Shown here piece after piece: positions 8,598-17,063 of a stretch of 36,381 nucleotides of DNA. This DNA is from Corynebacterium dentalis (lineage in GTDB: Bacteria; Actinomycetota; Actinomycetes; Mycobacteriales; Mycobacteriaceae), in assembly GCF_900232865.1 (NCBI RefSeq), contig NZ_OCTS01000009.1, forward strand, positions 1 through 36,381. The letters run 5' to 3'. How positions within the stretch are numbered: the first letter of the stretch is position 1; the number at the start of each line of letters is the position of its first letter. The position numbers were made by a program, and so were the translations under genes. The notes under the pieces were generated by a model. That model was not told the origin of the DNA, ran no database searches, and saw only the letters and a list, made by a program, of their open reading frames with translations.

Positions 8598-8624
8598 CAG
8601 GACACAAAAGGCTTTTGTGTCCTG
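8598..8624. repeat. Perfect 13-bp inverted repeat ahead of the relaxase gene
   Basis: CAGGACACAAAAG (8598-8610) and CTTTTGTGTCCTG (8612-8624) are exact reverse complements separated by one base. No T-tract follows on either strand, so it is not a standard intrinsic terminator. It lies about 125 bp upstream of the MobF relaxase start, a usual place for an origin of transfer or an operator. Which of these it is cannot be decided from the sequence. Confidence 0.7.
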
Positions 8625-8748
8625 CACCCCACCGATGCAAAGAGAATAACAGCCGTAAAATCCCATACACCAAGGTACATTTGCAGTAAACTGTCAACCA
8701 GTGCTGTGGTCGAGGTGGCTGGGCGTTTGGAGGAGGTGTGCAGGGGCG

Positions 8749-11700
8749 TTGTTGACGTTGTCGAAGTTGCATGCTGATTCTGTGGCGTATTACGAGTCCA
8801 CGGTGGATGAGTCGTCGGGGTTGGATGCGTATTACTCGGAGGATGGTCGTCAGCCTGCGCGGGCGTGGATGGTGGGGGAATCTGTAGCGGATGTTCGTGA
8901 GATTGAGGCGGCGTGTGGTGTCGTGGTGGGTGAAACTGTTGATGGTGGTGCGGTACGCAATTGGTTCAATAACGCGGTGGCTCCTAGTGGTGAATCGTTG
9001 GGGCGTGCGCCAGGATCTCGTGGTGTTCCGGGCTACGATTTAACGTTTTGTGCGCCGAAGTCGGCCTCTGTTTTGTGGGGGCTTGTCGAGGATGAATCGG
9101 TGCGCGCGGCGGTGGATGCCGCGCACGAGAATGCGGTGGCGCGGGGGTTGGAGTATTTGCAGTCGCATGCGGGGTATACGCGGAAATCCGATCCGGCGAA
9201 TCGGTCTGCGATGGTGTTGGAAAAAGTCGTGGGGTTGTCGGGTGTGCGGTATGAGCATCGGACGTCTCGGGCGGGTGATCCGCATATGCATACGCATGTG
9301 TTGGTCAGTAATAAGCAGTTGTGTCGGGATGGGAAGTTTCGCACGGTTGATGGGGTGAGTCTGTATCACGAGTTGCGGGCGGCGGGGATGGTGTATCAGG
9401 CGCAATTGCGGGCGGAGCTCACGGCATCTCTGGGTGTGGCCTGGGGTGAGGTGACTAATGGGTGTGCGGAGATTGCAGGGTTGGATGATAGCCGTGTGTT
9501 GAGGGATTTTTCGACGCGGAGCCGGGAGATTGATGCGTGGCGTGAGGCCAACGGTGTGGCGTCGGATTCGGAGGCGAATCCGGTGCGGGATGCAGCACTG
9601 GCGCGGGTGGGTCAGAAGACAACGCGGCAGGTAAAAGATGTGGCCACTCCCCTGTCCGAATTGCGTACCCAGTGGGCGGAATCTGACGCCGGGAAGCGTG
9701 CGCGGAAGTTTGTTGATTCCGTGCGCGTTGGGGAGACGAACAAGTGTGGCGCGGTGATGCCGAACGCTGTGGACGTGATGGCTGCGGTGACGGAGACTCG
9801 GTCGACGTTTACGCGTGCAGATGTGGTCGAGGCCGCTGCTGGTTTGGTTCCGGCTGATGTGGATCGTTCGCTGCTTCTTGAGCGTGTGGAGGAGTTGGTG
9901 GATGAGATTTTTTCTACCAGTGTGGCCTGGAGTGTCACCCCGGAACGGGCGCGTGAGTACAACCGGGCAATGCGGGAGGGGTCGCAGCGGTTCACCACTG
10001 AACTGGTGGTGCGGGAAGTGGATCGGGGTATTGATCTGGCTACGGCCGAAGTCGGCCGTGGTGTGGATGGAAGCAGCATTGTTCCGGTCGAGGGAGCGCT
10101 GTCGGAGTCTCAGGCGAGCGCGATGGTGACGGTGGTGGAATCCGACTACCGCGCCAGTGTCGTGATCGCCCCGGCTGGTGCGGGTAAAACCTCCTCATTA
10201 AAGGCTGCGCGTGGGGCGTGGGAGGCCGCAGGTAAGCGGGTTGTGGGTTTGGCGCCGACGGGTAAGGCTGCTGATGTGATGGTGGCGGAGTCGGTGGCGC
10301 ATGAATCCTCCACTATTGCTCGTGTTTTGCATGGCACCAGTGAGTTGACTGCCGCTGAATCTGCCGAGAAGGTGGGGTGGGATCGGGACACGGTCGTGGT
10401 GGTTGATGAAGCGGGCATGGTCGGCACTGGGGATTTGGTGCGGGTCTTGGAGATCGCGGCGGCTGCTGATGCGCGTGTGGTGTGTGTCGGTGATCCACAT
10501 CAGTACGCGGCGGTACGTGCCCGCAGTGGGTTGCTCGGCACGTTGGCGTCCGAGTTGCCGGATGCGGTGGAGCTGACGGAGGTGTTCCGTCAGCAGGATG
10601 CTGTGGAGCGGCGTGTATCGCAGTGGTTGCGTGAGGGGGATCGTCAGCTGGTTGCCCAGGCCGCGAGTTGGTACGGGAATGCTGGTCGTTTGTATGCCGG
10701 TAGCGTCACGGCGATGTTGGATGATGCGCTGGCTGGGTGGTGTGCGGATGTGGATGCCGGTGCTGACAGTGTGTTGATTGCTGGTGATCGGGACACAGTG
10801 GATGCCCTGAATCGTGCGGCACAGAAGCATCGCGTTGCCGCTGGTCTGGTGCAGGCCACGGGTGCCACTGCGCGGTTGAACACCTCGGAGCGTACCCAGT
10901 GGGGTCGTGTGGGTGATGTGGTGTTGACCCGGCGGAATGACTATGACCTGGTGGCCTCTGGCGGGGAGCCGGTGCGTAATGGTCAGCGATGGACGATTGA
11001 GGATATTCATGCTGATGGTTCGGTGCTGGTGCGGCGCAGGGATGATCGAAACGTCACCGTGACCCTGCCTGCGGAGTATGTCTGTGAGCATGTGCAGTTG
11101 GGGTATGCCTCGACGGGGCATTCTGCCCAGGGCATGACAGTGGATGTGGCGCGCGTAGTAGCCGATGCCTCAAAGGTGGATCGGGCTGGTGTGTACGTGC
11201 CGATGACTCGTGGCCGGGTGTCCAACGTGCTGTATCTGGCGGAGTCGTCTCCTGGGGATGTGGACACCGCGCACACCCGAGTGACTGCATCGCCGCAGCG
11301 GCGGGAGTCGGTGGCGTATGCCGAGGAGTTGTTGGTCGCGGCGTGTGCGAGGGATCGTCGGGATGAGACCCCGCATCAGTTGTGGCGGGATGCCTACCGG
11401 GAGTGGTCGTTGGAGCGGTTGTCCTCGGCGTATCCGGTCGATGGTGATCCGTTTGTGGGCACACGCATGGCTGAGGTGATGCGGGATCGTCGGGTTGCAC
11501 GGCAGCAGCGGATGGTCAGGTGTGTACGCCGTCAGGATCAGCCCCCGGTGCGGGATCGCGCGCAGCGCCCATTGTGGGCGGTGCCGGAGACCATCTTGCA
11601 GTGGGCCATCGAGCAGCCAGAGGTGGTTGCGGCCAGGTGTGAGGCTGCGCGAGCAGAACATGCGTCAGTCACTGAGCACAATGAGCAGGCCGCGCTGATC

Positions 11701-12333
11701 GAGCAGCTCGACGAGCGCAAGCAGGCGGTGTCCGAGGAGCATCAGGTCGTGGGGCAACGGTTGAATGAGGCTCGTGGTCGTTTGCGTCAGGCGCAGTCGG
11801 CGCAGCAGTCGCGGAGCCGGTGGGCGAAGCTACGCGGTGCATCCTTTGACGGACAGATCACCCAGGCTCGTAGTGAGTGCGAGGCGTTAGAACAGGCCAA
11901 GTCTGAGTTGAATGAGCAGTTGGCGCAGATCCGTCAGCAGCGCACGGCGTGCCGGTATGTCACTCGCCCGGACTATCAGGACGATGCGGTCACTGCCGAG
12001 CGCGTGGAACTGCTGGATGCACTGGCCACACCAGAGGAGATCCGTGCTGAGCGGACCGATCGTGCACGATTACCGGAGGCGCAGCAGCAGGCCGAGCGGG
12101 CGGAGGCGGCAGTCGAGTTCGCGGGACTGCGCGCCGATGCTGTGTGGCAGGACGACGAGAAGCACGCGGATGGTTATGTCTCCCCTGGTATGCCGTACAT
12201 GCCGTCGTTCGATCTTGAGGCTGTGATCCAGTCGCGGCGGGCACATGGTGTGCCTCTCCCCTCCCCTGACGCGGATCCAGATGAACAGTCGTGGAGTCCA
12301 GATCATGGCACGAATCCGGGGATGGACTTCTAG
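8749..12333 (+). CDS. traA: MobF-family conjugative relaxase-helicase
   Basis: This 1194-residue protein would nick one strand at oriT and unwind it for transfer. The N-terminal relaxase domain has two tyrosine pairs (Tyr14-15 and Tyr28-29) and the three-histidine metal motif HMHTH (His179, 181, 183). A RecD-like helicase follows with Walker A GAGKTS (Lys480) and Walker B VVVVDEAG. The C-terminal ~250 residues are Gln/Glu/Arg-rich and partly coiled coil. The frame is open from 8701, but GGAGGAGG at 8729-8736 points to a TTG start at 8749 or 8752, giving the usual short lead before the first tyrosines. No coupling protein or type IV secretion genes are present, so it probably uses a helper system. 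The gene shows strong G/T bias at third positions. Confidence 0.9.
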   Translation: MLTLSKLHADSVAYYESTVDESSGLDAYYSEDGRQPARAWMVGESVADVREIEAACGVVVGETVDGGAVRNWFNNAVAPSGESLGRAPGSRGVPGYDLTFCAPKSASVLWGLVEDESVRAAVDAAHENAVARGLEYLQSHAGYTRKSDPANRSAMVLEKVVGLSGVRYEHRTSRAGDPHMHTHVLVSNKQLCRDGKFRTVDGVSLYHELRAAGMVYQAQLRAELTASLGVAWGEVTNGCAEIAGLDDSRVLRDFSTRSREIDAWREANGVASDSEANPVRDAALARVGQKTTRQVKDVATPLSELRTQWAESDAGKRARKFVDSVRVGETNKCGAVMPNAVDVMAAVTETRSTFTRADVVEAAAGLVPADVDRSLLLERVEELVDEIFSTSVAWSVTPERAREYNRAMREGSQRFTTELVVREVDRGIDLATAEVGRGVDGSSIVPVEGALSESQASAMVTVVESDYRASVVIAPAGAGKTSSLKAARGAWEAAGKRVVGLAPTGKAADVMVAESVAHESSTIARVLHGTSELTAAESAEKVGWDRDTVVVVDEAGMVGTGDLVRVLEIAAAADARVVCVGDPHQYAAVRARSGLLGTLASELPDAVELTEVFRQQDAVERRVSQWLREGDRQLVAQAASWYGNAGRLYAGSVTAMLDDALAGWCADVDAGADSVLIAGDRDTVDALNRAAQKHRVAAGLVQATGATARLNTSERTQWGRVGDVVLTRRNDYDLVASGGEPVRNGQRWTIEDIHADGSVLVRRRDDRNVTVTLPAEYVCEHVQLGYASTGHSAQGMTVDVARVVADASKVDRAGVYVPMTRGRVSNVLYLAESSPGDVDTAHTRVTASPQRRESVAYAEELLVAACARDRRDETPHQLWRDAYREWSLERLSSAYPVDGDPFVGTRMAEVMRDRRVARQQRMVRCVRRQDQPPVRDRAQRPLWAVPETILQWAIEQPEVVAARCEAARAEHASVTEHNEQAALIEQLDERKQAVSEEHQVVGQRLNEARGRLRQAQSAQQSRSRWAKLRGASFDGQITQARSECEALEQAKSELNEQLAQIRQQRTACRYVTRPDYQDDAVTAERVELLDALATPEEIRAERTDRARLPEAQQQAERAEAAVEFAGLRADAVWQDDEKHADGYVSPGMPYMPSFDLEAVIQSRRAHGVPLPSPDADPDEQSWSPDHGTNPGMDF

Positions 12334-12357
12334 GTCCGGTGTGATGCGGGGATAGGG

Positions 12358-12415
12358 GTAGTCCCCGCTGCGGCGGAGCGTAACGGGGGGTTCTCAACGC
12401 GGCAACGGGGACTAC
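12358..12415. repeat. Long hairpin downstream of the relaxase gene
   Basis: GTAGTCCCCG (12358-12367) and CGGGGACTAC (12406-12415) are perfect 10-bp complements around a 38-base GC-rich loop. No T-run follows, so a rho-independent terminator is unlikely. It could be a transfer or replication element, or an RNA structure at the end of the traA message. Confidence 0.5.
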
Positions 12416-12569
12416 GAAACGGTGCCACCCCCCTGGGGAAAGGGCGATCATGGCACCACTTGGAAAAGTACCGCACAACACTACGGCGTGCAGCATGAGA
12501 ATAAGAGACGCTTCCTCGCTAACAGAGGAGCTTGTCAGACTCATCGTGGATGAGAGGGCCTTTGGTAAC

Positions 12570-12627
12570 AGAGTTTTAATGGCTATATGTCCATACAGTC
12601 ATATGGCTATATGGTCATTAAAACTCT
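12570..12627. repeat. Inverted repeat enclosing ATATG-type repeats after the partition genes
   Basis: AGAGTTTTAATG (12570-12581) pairs perfectly with CATTAAAACTCT (12616-12627). The enclosed stretch contains repeated ATATG/CATAT/CCATAC words resembling those in the 13530-13598 cluster on the other side of the parA operon. The right arm overlaps the stop codon of the small RHH gene. It may be a terminator hairpin for that operon, a second centromere-like binding site, or both. Confidence 0.5.
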
Positions 12628-12878
12628 AATTCCTCCCCCCCTCGTTGCTCTTCAAGCCATCGCGAGGCCCACTCTTGGAAAAGCTTAGAGATACTCGTCT
12701 TCTTCAAAAAAGCTTCCGTCTTGAGATCTTCGAGCATTTGGTCATCCGATACATACAGTCGTACAGTCGTGGCTTTCCGCCGTGACTGTTCAAACATTTC
12801 TGCTGAAGGTGCCTTCTCCTCTCTGGAGGAGTGTTGCTCATCGGAACTTTGCTGAATGAGTGCTTTCTTGATTCCCAT
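12618..12878 (-). CDS. Ribbon-helix-helix partition partner (ParB-like)
   Basis: This 86-residue basic protein has a flexible N-terminus and a C-terminal ribbon-helix-helix fold. The strand is ATTVRLYVSDDQ, followed by two helices through KTSISKLFQEWASRWL. Small RHH proteins of this kind act as centromere-binding partners of short ParA ATPases and usually repress the par promoter. The ATG at 12878 has an AAGGAGAAG ribosome-binding site and lies 10 bp after the parA stop, so the pair is an operon. Upstream in-frame codons to 12941 overlap parA and are unlikely to be used. Both flanks of the operon carry ATATG-rich repeats suitable as its binding sites. Confidence 0.72.
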   Translation of the reverse strand: MGIKKALIQQSSDEQHSSREEKAPSAEMFEQSRRKATTVRLYVSDDQMLEDLKTEAFLKKTSISKLFQEWASRWLEEQRGGEELEF

Positions 12879-12888
12879 ATGCTTCTCC

Positions 12889-13488
12889 TTAATCTTCAAA
12901 TGCTGAACACAGTTCAGTAGCGAGAGCCTTCCAAGGCTCATTTAGATCGGGAACAGTTCCAAATGCTTTTCGAGTTGTAGCGCGAGTGGGGATGACGACA
13001 TCGGCCAGAGCCATAGTTTCGTCTCCTACCAGTTCGGCGTGGACGGTATCGGCTAACTTCTCTCGACGATCAACGTTTGTAAGCACAACTGCTACCGGAG
13101 TCGTCGTTTTAGCAAGTGCATCAAGGGTGATTTGTGTTCTATCCATCTCCATGGGAGATACCCCGGTCGGAACCAAGACAAGTGATGCGGCCGATACTGC
13201 AGCATCGATGATCTTTTCATTTCCGGGAGGGGTGTCGATCAGTACGAAATCAGCTTTCTTAGCACGGTGCAAACCTTCTGAGAGCTCACTTGGCGAAGGG
13301 GCGGGAAGTGTTGGGAAGGGGAGAGGTTCTTCTGATGCTGAGCTCCACCGCATTGCAGATTGTTGGGGATCGGAATCTAAAACCGCGACCTTGTATCCCT
13401 TTTTCTGCATAGCAGTTGCCAAAAACATGGTGACGGTTGTCTTTCCAGTTCCGCCTTTTGATTGCACGACTGAGATCACGTGAGGCAT
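12889..13488 (-). CDS. parA: ParA-type partition ATPase
   Basis: This 199-residue ATPase of the small ParA (type Ib) class drives plasmid segregation. It has the deviant Walker A KGGTGKTT at residues 11-18 and Walker A' VLDSDPQ, followed by FVLIDTPPG as Walker B and a C-terminal helical part. There is no N-terminal DNA-binding extension, consistent with regulation by the separate RHH protein downstream. It is transcribed divergently from rep, with a palindrome-rich control region between them. The size and motif set are normal and the gene looks intact. Confidence 0.9.
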   Translation of the reverse strand: MPHVISVVQSKGGTGKTTVTMFLATAMQKKGYKVAVLDSDPQQSAMRWSSASEEPLPFPTLPAPSPSELSEGLHRAKKADFVLIDTPPGNEKIIDAAVSAASLVLVPTGVSPMEMDRTQITLDALAKTTTPVAVVLTNVDRREKLADTVHAELVGDETMALADVVIPTRATTRKAFGTVPDLNEPWKALATELCSAFED

Positions 13489-13529
13489 GACTGAAGCTTA
13501 TTGCGAAAAGGAGCGCACGATCTGTAAAG

Positions 13530-13598
13530 ACACAGCCATATGATCATATAGCTGCATGTCTGCATGGATATATGATCATATGACCGTATGGTTGTGTC
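13530..13598. promoter_or_regulatory. Centromere/operator-like palindrome cluster upstream of parA
   Basis: The 12-bp palindrome ATATGATCATAT occurs twice, at 13538-13549 and 13570-13581. Both lie inside a larger imperfect inverted repeat whose outer arms read ACACAGCCATATG and CCGTATGGTTGTGT. GCATG words lie in the middle. Its position directly ahead of parA and its symmetry fit a binding site for the RHH partition protein, serving as centromere and autoregulatory operator. No binding data can be inferred beyond this. Confidence 0.6.
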
Positions 13599-13713
13599 CT
13601 GGATTCTGTGTCGAGTCTGCAAAGTCGTAACCTCGACCGGGTTGGCCGGGTGGTAAACTGAATCTGAATTCCAACACTGTGATTCATTTAGACATTGTGT
13701 TGATACATAGAAA

Positions 13714-13772
13714 GAGCGCCACGCAGGCTGCAACCCGCATGACGCTCGCTTATCGCCCCATCCCAAGTGGGG
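13714..13772 (+). promoter_or_regulatory. Structured leader of the rep gene
   Basis: Two hairpins precede rep. One is an imperfect stem with ends GAGCG (13714-13718) and CGCTC (13743-13747) around a CTGCAA loop. The second is CCCCA/TGGGG (13756-13760 and 13768-13772), directly before the ribosome-binding region. Corynebacterial plasmids of this Rep type are known to limit rep expression with a small antisense RNA against the leader. The C-rich loop and stacked hairpins fit that, but no antisense promoter was identified with confidence. Confidence 0.45.
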
Positions 13773-13785
13773 AGAAAGCCTGTCC

Positions 13786-15285
13786 ATGACTATACCCCAT
13801 GGGACCGAGAATGTGTCCCCACATTTTCCGCCCAACAGCGCCGATGCAACGCGAACAGCGGATTTTCTCTCCCCCCGTACTGTGCCACTGCCGTCCCGGG
13901 GAGCCACGGACTACGAGCGTTACAAGCTGCTGAAGCACCTTGACCGGGAGACCCTGCATGGTTGCCCCACACGGAAGTTCTCGGGCGCGTGGACGAAGAC
14001 CAAAGACGGTAAGCGCAAGCCTCGGCTCTACCGTGTGGAATCCTCCGCTTTAGGGAGGCTGCAGTACGTCAAGCTTGTCCATAAGCAACGAGCCACCGTC
14101 ATTGTCTTGGACGTGGACATGCTGGGCTCCGCCGGGGGCAACGTCACCGACATGGCCCCTGAGGTCATCAACGTCCTGGTGGCCATGAAAGACGCCAGCT
14201 GCGCCCCTTCCTGGATCGGCGTTAACCCGATCAACGGCAAAGCACAGTTGATCTGGCTGATCGACCCGGTCTATGCCGACGCGTCAGGGGATTCGTCGAA
14301 CATGCGCCTGCTGCGGGCCACAACGAATCAGCTGTGTGAGCTGTTAGGTGCGGATGCGCATTTCTCGCATGGGTTTTCCCGCTCGCCGTTTTATACCGGG
14401 GATGATCCCACTGCCTACCATTGGCACTATCAGCACTCAGATATCTTCCAGCTGGCCGCATTGATTCAGGAGGTACGGCGCATGAACGGCACCACGGATG
14501 CGGCACCGACCCCTGCACCGAAGCAATCCTTTACCAGCGGACGGGAGCTGATCAATGCAGTGAAAACCCGTAGGGAAGAAGCGCAAGCCTATTGGAAGAT
14601 CGCCAAAGAGCTGCAAGGGGACATGGCTGATCTCGACGGACTGGATGCCGAACGCATCGATGGTGTCAAAGTGCTCTGGATCGCCGAGGGGCGCGCTGCA
14701 CGGGATGAGACCGCGTTTAGGCACGCGCTGTACACGGCACACAAACTCCGGGCAGCCTCCAAGCCTATGAAGGACGAGGCGATTATTGACGCCTATGAGC
14801 ATGCGTACAACTTGGCTCACAAGCTCGGTGCAGATGGCCGCCAGGCGGAGATGCCACCGATGAGGGATCGCCAGACGATGGCCAGGCGTGTGCGTGGTTA
14901 CGTCCTGGCGGGCAAGTCGGATTCGACGGGTTCTGTAACGCTCACAGGAGCGGCAACAAGTCGTGAGCGTAAGGCTCTGGCAACGATGGGCCGCCGAGGC
15001 GGGAAGAAAGCAGCAGAACGATGGAACGACCGAAATAGCGAGTATGCACAATCAGAAACCCAGAAGTTAACCAGAGCTAATAAGAAGCGTGCTGCACAAG
15101 GACGATCTGTCTCGCACCGGATAGCTGCTTATTTTGACGATAGGCTCTTCGAGGTAGATCAGTATCCAACAGTGGACGAGGCTGCCGCAGAGTTCGGCGT
15201 TTCAAGAAGAACCGTCCAGCGGGCTGTGGCTAAGGCTGGGATTGAACTGCCTGTGGGGCGAAAGAGAAAAGGTGACAGGCCGTAA
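13786..15285 (+). CDS. repA: Plasmid replication initiator, corynebacterial pCG1/pNG2 type
   Basis: This 499-residue Rep protein starts replication, in this family by a rolling-circle-like mechanism. The N-terminal replicase domain includes RATVIVLDVDMLGSAGG, a conserved acidic strand, then PSWIGVNPINGKAQLIWLI and HFSHGFSRSPF, which are family hallmarks. A primase C-terminal-like helical segment follows. Residues ~450-485 form a helix-turn-helix (TVDEAAAEFGVSRRTVQRAV) for origin binding. The ATG at 13786 follows GGGGAG with a somewhat long spacing. The parA operon is divergent and a structured leader precedes the gene. Length and motifs are normal, so this is the active replicon of the molecule. 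Confidence 0.9.
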   Translation: MTIPHGTENVSPHFPPNSADATRTADFLSPRTVPLPSRGATDYERYKLLKHLDRETLHGCPTRKFSGAWTKTKDGKRKPRLYRVESSALGRLQYVKLVHKQRATVIVLDVDMLGSAGGNVTDMAPEVINVLVAMKDASCAPSWIGVNPINGKAQLIWLIDPVYADASGDSSNMRLLRATTNQLCELLGADAHFSHGFSRSPFYTGDDPTAYHWHYQHSDIFQLAALIQEVRRMNGTTDAAPTPAPKQSFTSGRELINAVKTRREEAQAYWKIAKELQGDMADLDGLDAERIDGVKVLWIAEGRAARDETAFRHALYTAHKLRAASKPMKDEAIIDAYEHAYNLAHKLGADGRQAEMPPMRDRQTMARRVRGYVLAGKSDSTGSVTLTGAATSRERKALATMGRRGGKKAAERWNDRNSEYAQSETQKLTRANKKRAAQGRSVSHRIAAYFDDRLFEVDQYPTVDEAAAEFGVSRRTVQRAVAKAGIELPVGRKRKGDRP

Positions 15286-15380
15286 GCAATATACGGTTCC
15301 CCTGCTCGCAGTTAGAGGATTGAACTCTTTGAGGTTGGGTAGAGATGGGTGCTGGTGAAGTAGGACCAGGTTTTTAGACG

Positions 15381-15950
15381 GTTTCTGATCTTCATTTGGG
15401 CCATCGTCTTGTATCGGAATTACGAAGATTTGCTCCAACTGAGCAACATGATGAAGTGATCGTGAATAACCTTCGAGAGATTCCAGATGGGGCGACACTA
15501 GTGTGTTCGGGGGATATTTCCGTATGGCGTTGTGGTGCTTGGGAGAGCTGAAGCGTGAGAAGTCATTCACCATGATTTTGGTGCCGGGGAACCATGATCG
15601 TGTGTATCCGATGTGTGGGATGGATTCGGTGGTGACGTGGACTTACGAAGTATGGGGAAGTCTTCGATGTGATCTCGTTTGATCTGCAGGTGCGGATTGG
15701 CCGGTGGCTTGTGTTGTTGACTCATATTCCGCGAGCTGTGGGGGAGTTCGCGGTGGTTGATCCGCATCAGACGGACAAGCTGGCCCGGTGGGCGGCTCCT
15801 GTAGGGGTTTGAGTGCATGGGCATACGCATTCGGATGTGGCGATTCGGCGTAAGAATGTGAACGTGAGTCTGGAGGCCACAGGCTTACGTCCGGTCTTAC
15901 CGGCGGATCTGGAGGAGATGGTGACCAAGGCAGTGCGATTAAAGCACTGA
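15381..15950 (+). pseudogene. Broken metallophosphoesterase gene
   Basis: Pieces of a calcineurin-like phosphoesterase lie in three reading segments. The first encodes VSDLHLGH and a GDIS block before a stop at about 15550. The second, in another frame, encodes ILVPGNHDR. The third encodes LLTHIPRA and then, after an in-frame TGA near 15812, VHGHTHSD. The metal-binding motifs are in the normal order. At least two frameshifts and one nonsense change separate them, and no good start codon precedes the first block. It cannot make a full enzyme. It lies just downstream of rep in the same direction and ends at the TGA at 15948-15950. Confidence 0.75.
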
Positions 15951-16101
15951 GCTAGGAGCAGGTGCTTTAAGGGGGCGGATCCGATTAGGGCTTTGTGGAG
16001 CGATCCGGTGTCTGAAGACAGAGGCCATGACCGCAGGGGGGAGGTTGTTTCACGATCGAATCTGTGTTCTGAGCGTGGGCGGGTTTATCTATGAGGGTTC
16101 A

Positions 16102-16578
16102 TTAAGTTTGCTCTGCCTCGTCAAAGTTGGGTACTCCGTATTTATCGGCAATGGCGCCTTCGATGATCGAGCGCACGGTTTGCCCCGTGCGAAGTGATTC
16201 TTTTTTGATGAACCGGTAGTAGGGAAGGGCAACGCGAGTGTTGAGCTGAACAACGGGTACATCATCGGGCAATTGCCTGAGCTGTTCTGAGGAGTCATGA
16301 GAGGAAGTGCGCACTCTCGGAACGCCTTCAGATGAGGTGGAGCGTTGCACTTCGGTGAAGTAGAGCTCTAAGCCACGGGCGATTTGATCGTTGGGATGCT
16401 CTCCTACCTCTGTCGCATGTGTCGCTAGCTGTGCATACAGCGAGCAGGGGAGGTCTACGGAGAGTGTGTGGTGTGGAGACAAGTGTGCGGAGTCGGTGGC
16501 AGCCAGTTGTCGGCGTGCGCTTTTATGTAGCCGGGCTCGCTGTGCCACTGATTTGAGGGCGTCGTCTTTTCTGTTCAT
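16102..16578 (-). CDS. Protein with two ribbon-helix-helix-like segments
   Basis: This 158-residue basic protein probably binds DNA. Two segments look like ribbon-helix-helix units: HTLSVDLPCSLYAQLATHA at about residue 38, and VVQLNTRVALPYYRFIKKES near 110, followed by QTVRSIIEGAI. A tandem RHH in one chain is uncommon among small plasmid regulators. It could be a copy-number regulator, a relaxosome accessory protein or an antitoxin-like repressor; no toxin gene adjoins it. The ATG at 16578 is chosen over an in-frame one at 16635 because the protein's coding character starts there, although neither has a strong ribosome-binding site. It is divergent from the XRE regulator at 16736. Confidence 0.6.
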   Translation of the reverse strand: MNRKDDALKSVAQRARLHKSARRQLAATDSAHLSPHHTLSVDLPCSLYAQLATHATEVGEHPNDQIARGLELYFTEVQRSTSSEGVPRVRTSSHDSSEQLRQLPDDVPVVQLNTRVALPYYRFIKKESLRTGQTVRSIIEGAIADKYGVPNFDEAEQT

Positions 16579-16695
16579 TGTCGACCGATCACTGGAGGGG
16601 GAAGTATTCGTCGAAAACAGTGCGTGGCAGGACATGCCAGCACTAGTCTTTGAGAGGGATGCTGGGGGTCTGCTATTTATTCGATGATACTCATA

Positions 16696-16726
16696 GTCTG
16701 TAGACCTTTAGTCGTCAGTACATGAC
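16696..16726 (+). promoter_or_regulatory. Paired short palindromes upstream of the XRE gene
   Basis: GTCTGTAGAC (16696-16705) is a perfect palindromic site with a 2-base centre. GTCAGTACATGAC (16714-16726) is another inverted repeat. Their centres are about 20 bp apart, two helical turns, immediately before the GTG start at 16736. This resembles the paired operators through which small XRE controller proteins regulate themselves. It is a pattern match only. Confidence 0.4.
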
Positions 16727-16735
16727 ATTAAAGAG

Positions 16736-16963
16736 GTGCCCAGCAATAGTGAGCTTCTTGTAGCCTTCGGTGCCCGCGTGCGCCAGGCACGGGGGGCGGC
16801 GGGACTGTCGCAGGAGGCGCTCGCACATCGTGCGGGCTTGCATCGCACGTATGTCAGTTCTGTCGAACGGGGAGAGCGCAATATTGCTTTGATCAATATT
16901 GTCGTCTTGGCGGAAGCTTTGAACATCGATGCGGGAGAGCTTGTAGGGAGGCTCCGTAACTAG
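16736..16963 (+). CDS. Small XRE-family regulator (controller-protein-like)
   Basis: This 75-residue protein consists almost entirely of one lambda-repressor-type helix-turn-helix: FGARVRQARGAAGLSQEALA followed by HRTYVSSVERGERN. The length and layout match C-proteins that time the expression of restriction genes, as well as simple plasmid repressors. The start is a GTG at 16736; the ATG at 16722 is out of frame. Paired palindromes just upstream could be its own operators. The nearest restriction gene (mrr, 17064-18005) is convergent rather than downstream, so control of mrr would need regulation in trans. The family is clear; the target is inferred. Confidence 0.72.
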   Translation: MPSNSELLVAFGARVRQARGAAGLSQEALAHRAGLHRTYVSSVERGERNIALINIVVLAEALNIDAGELVGRLRN

Positions 16964-17063
16964 GTTAGTAAGGCGTCAGGAGAGCTCCACGTGAATCGTG
17001 GCACGTTGCTGTGATGCGAGATGCCTGTTGTTCTCTAGTCAAGTCGAGGTTTTCACTGTTTGC

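Noticed and set aside
8598..8624. Intrinsic terminator for the type IIG gene
   Set aside because: The stem has no T-tract on either side and has a one-base centre.
12495..12629. 44-codon plus-strand frame beginning MRIRDASSLTEELV
   Set aside because: It overlaps the repeat cluster and the stop of the opposite RHH gene, has no ribosome-binding site and no family resemblance.
13530..13598. CRISPR-like repeat array
   Set aside because: Only two palindromic copies with no regular spacers and no cas genes; it fits a partition site.
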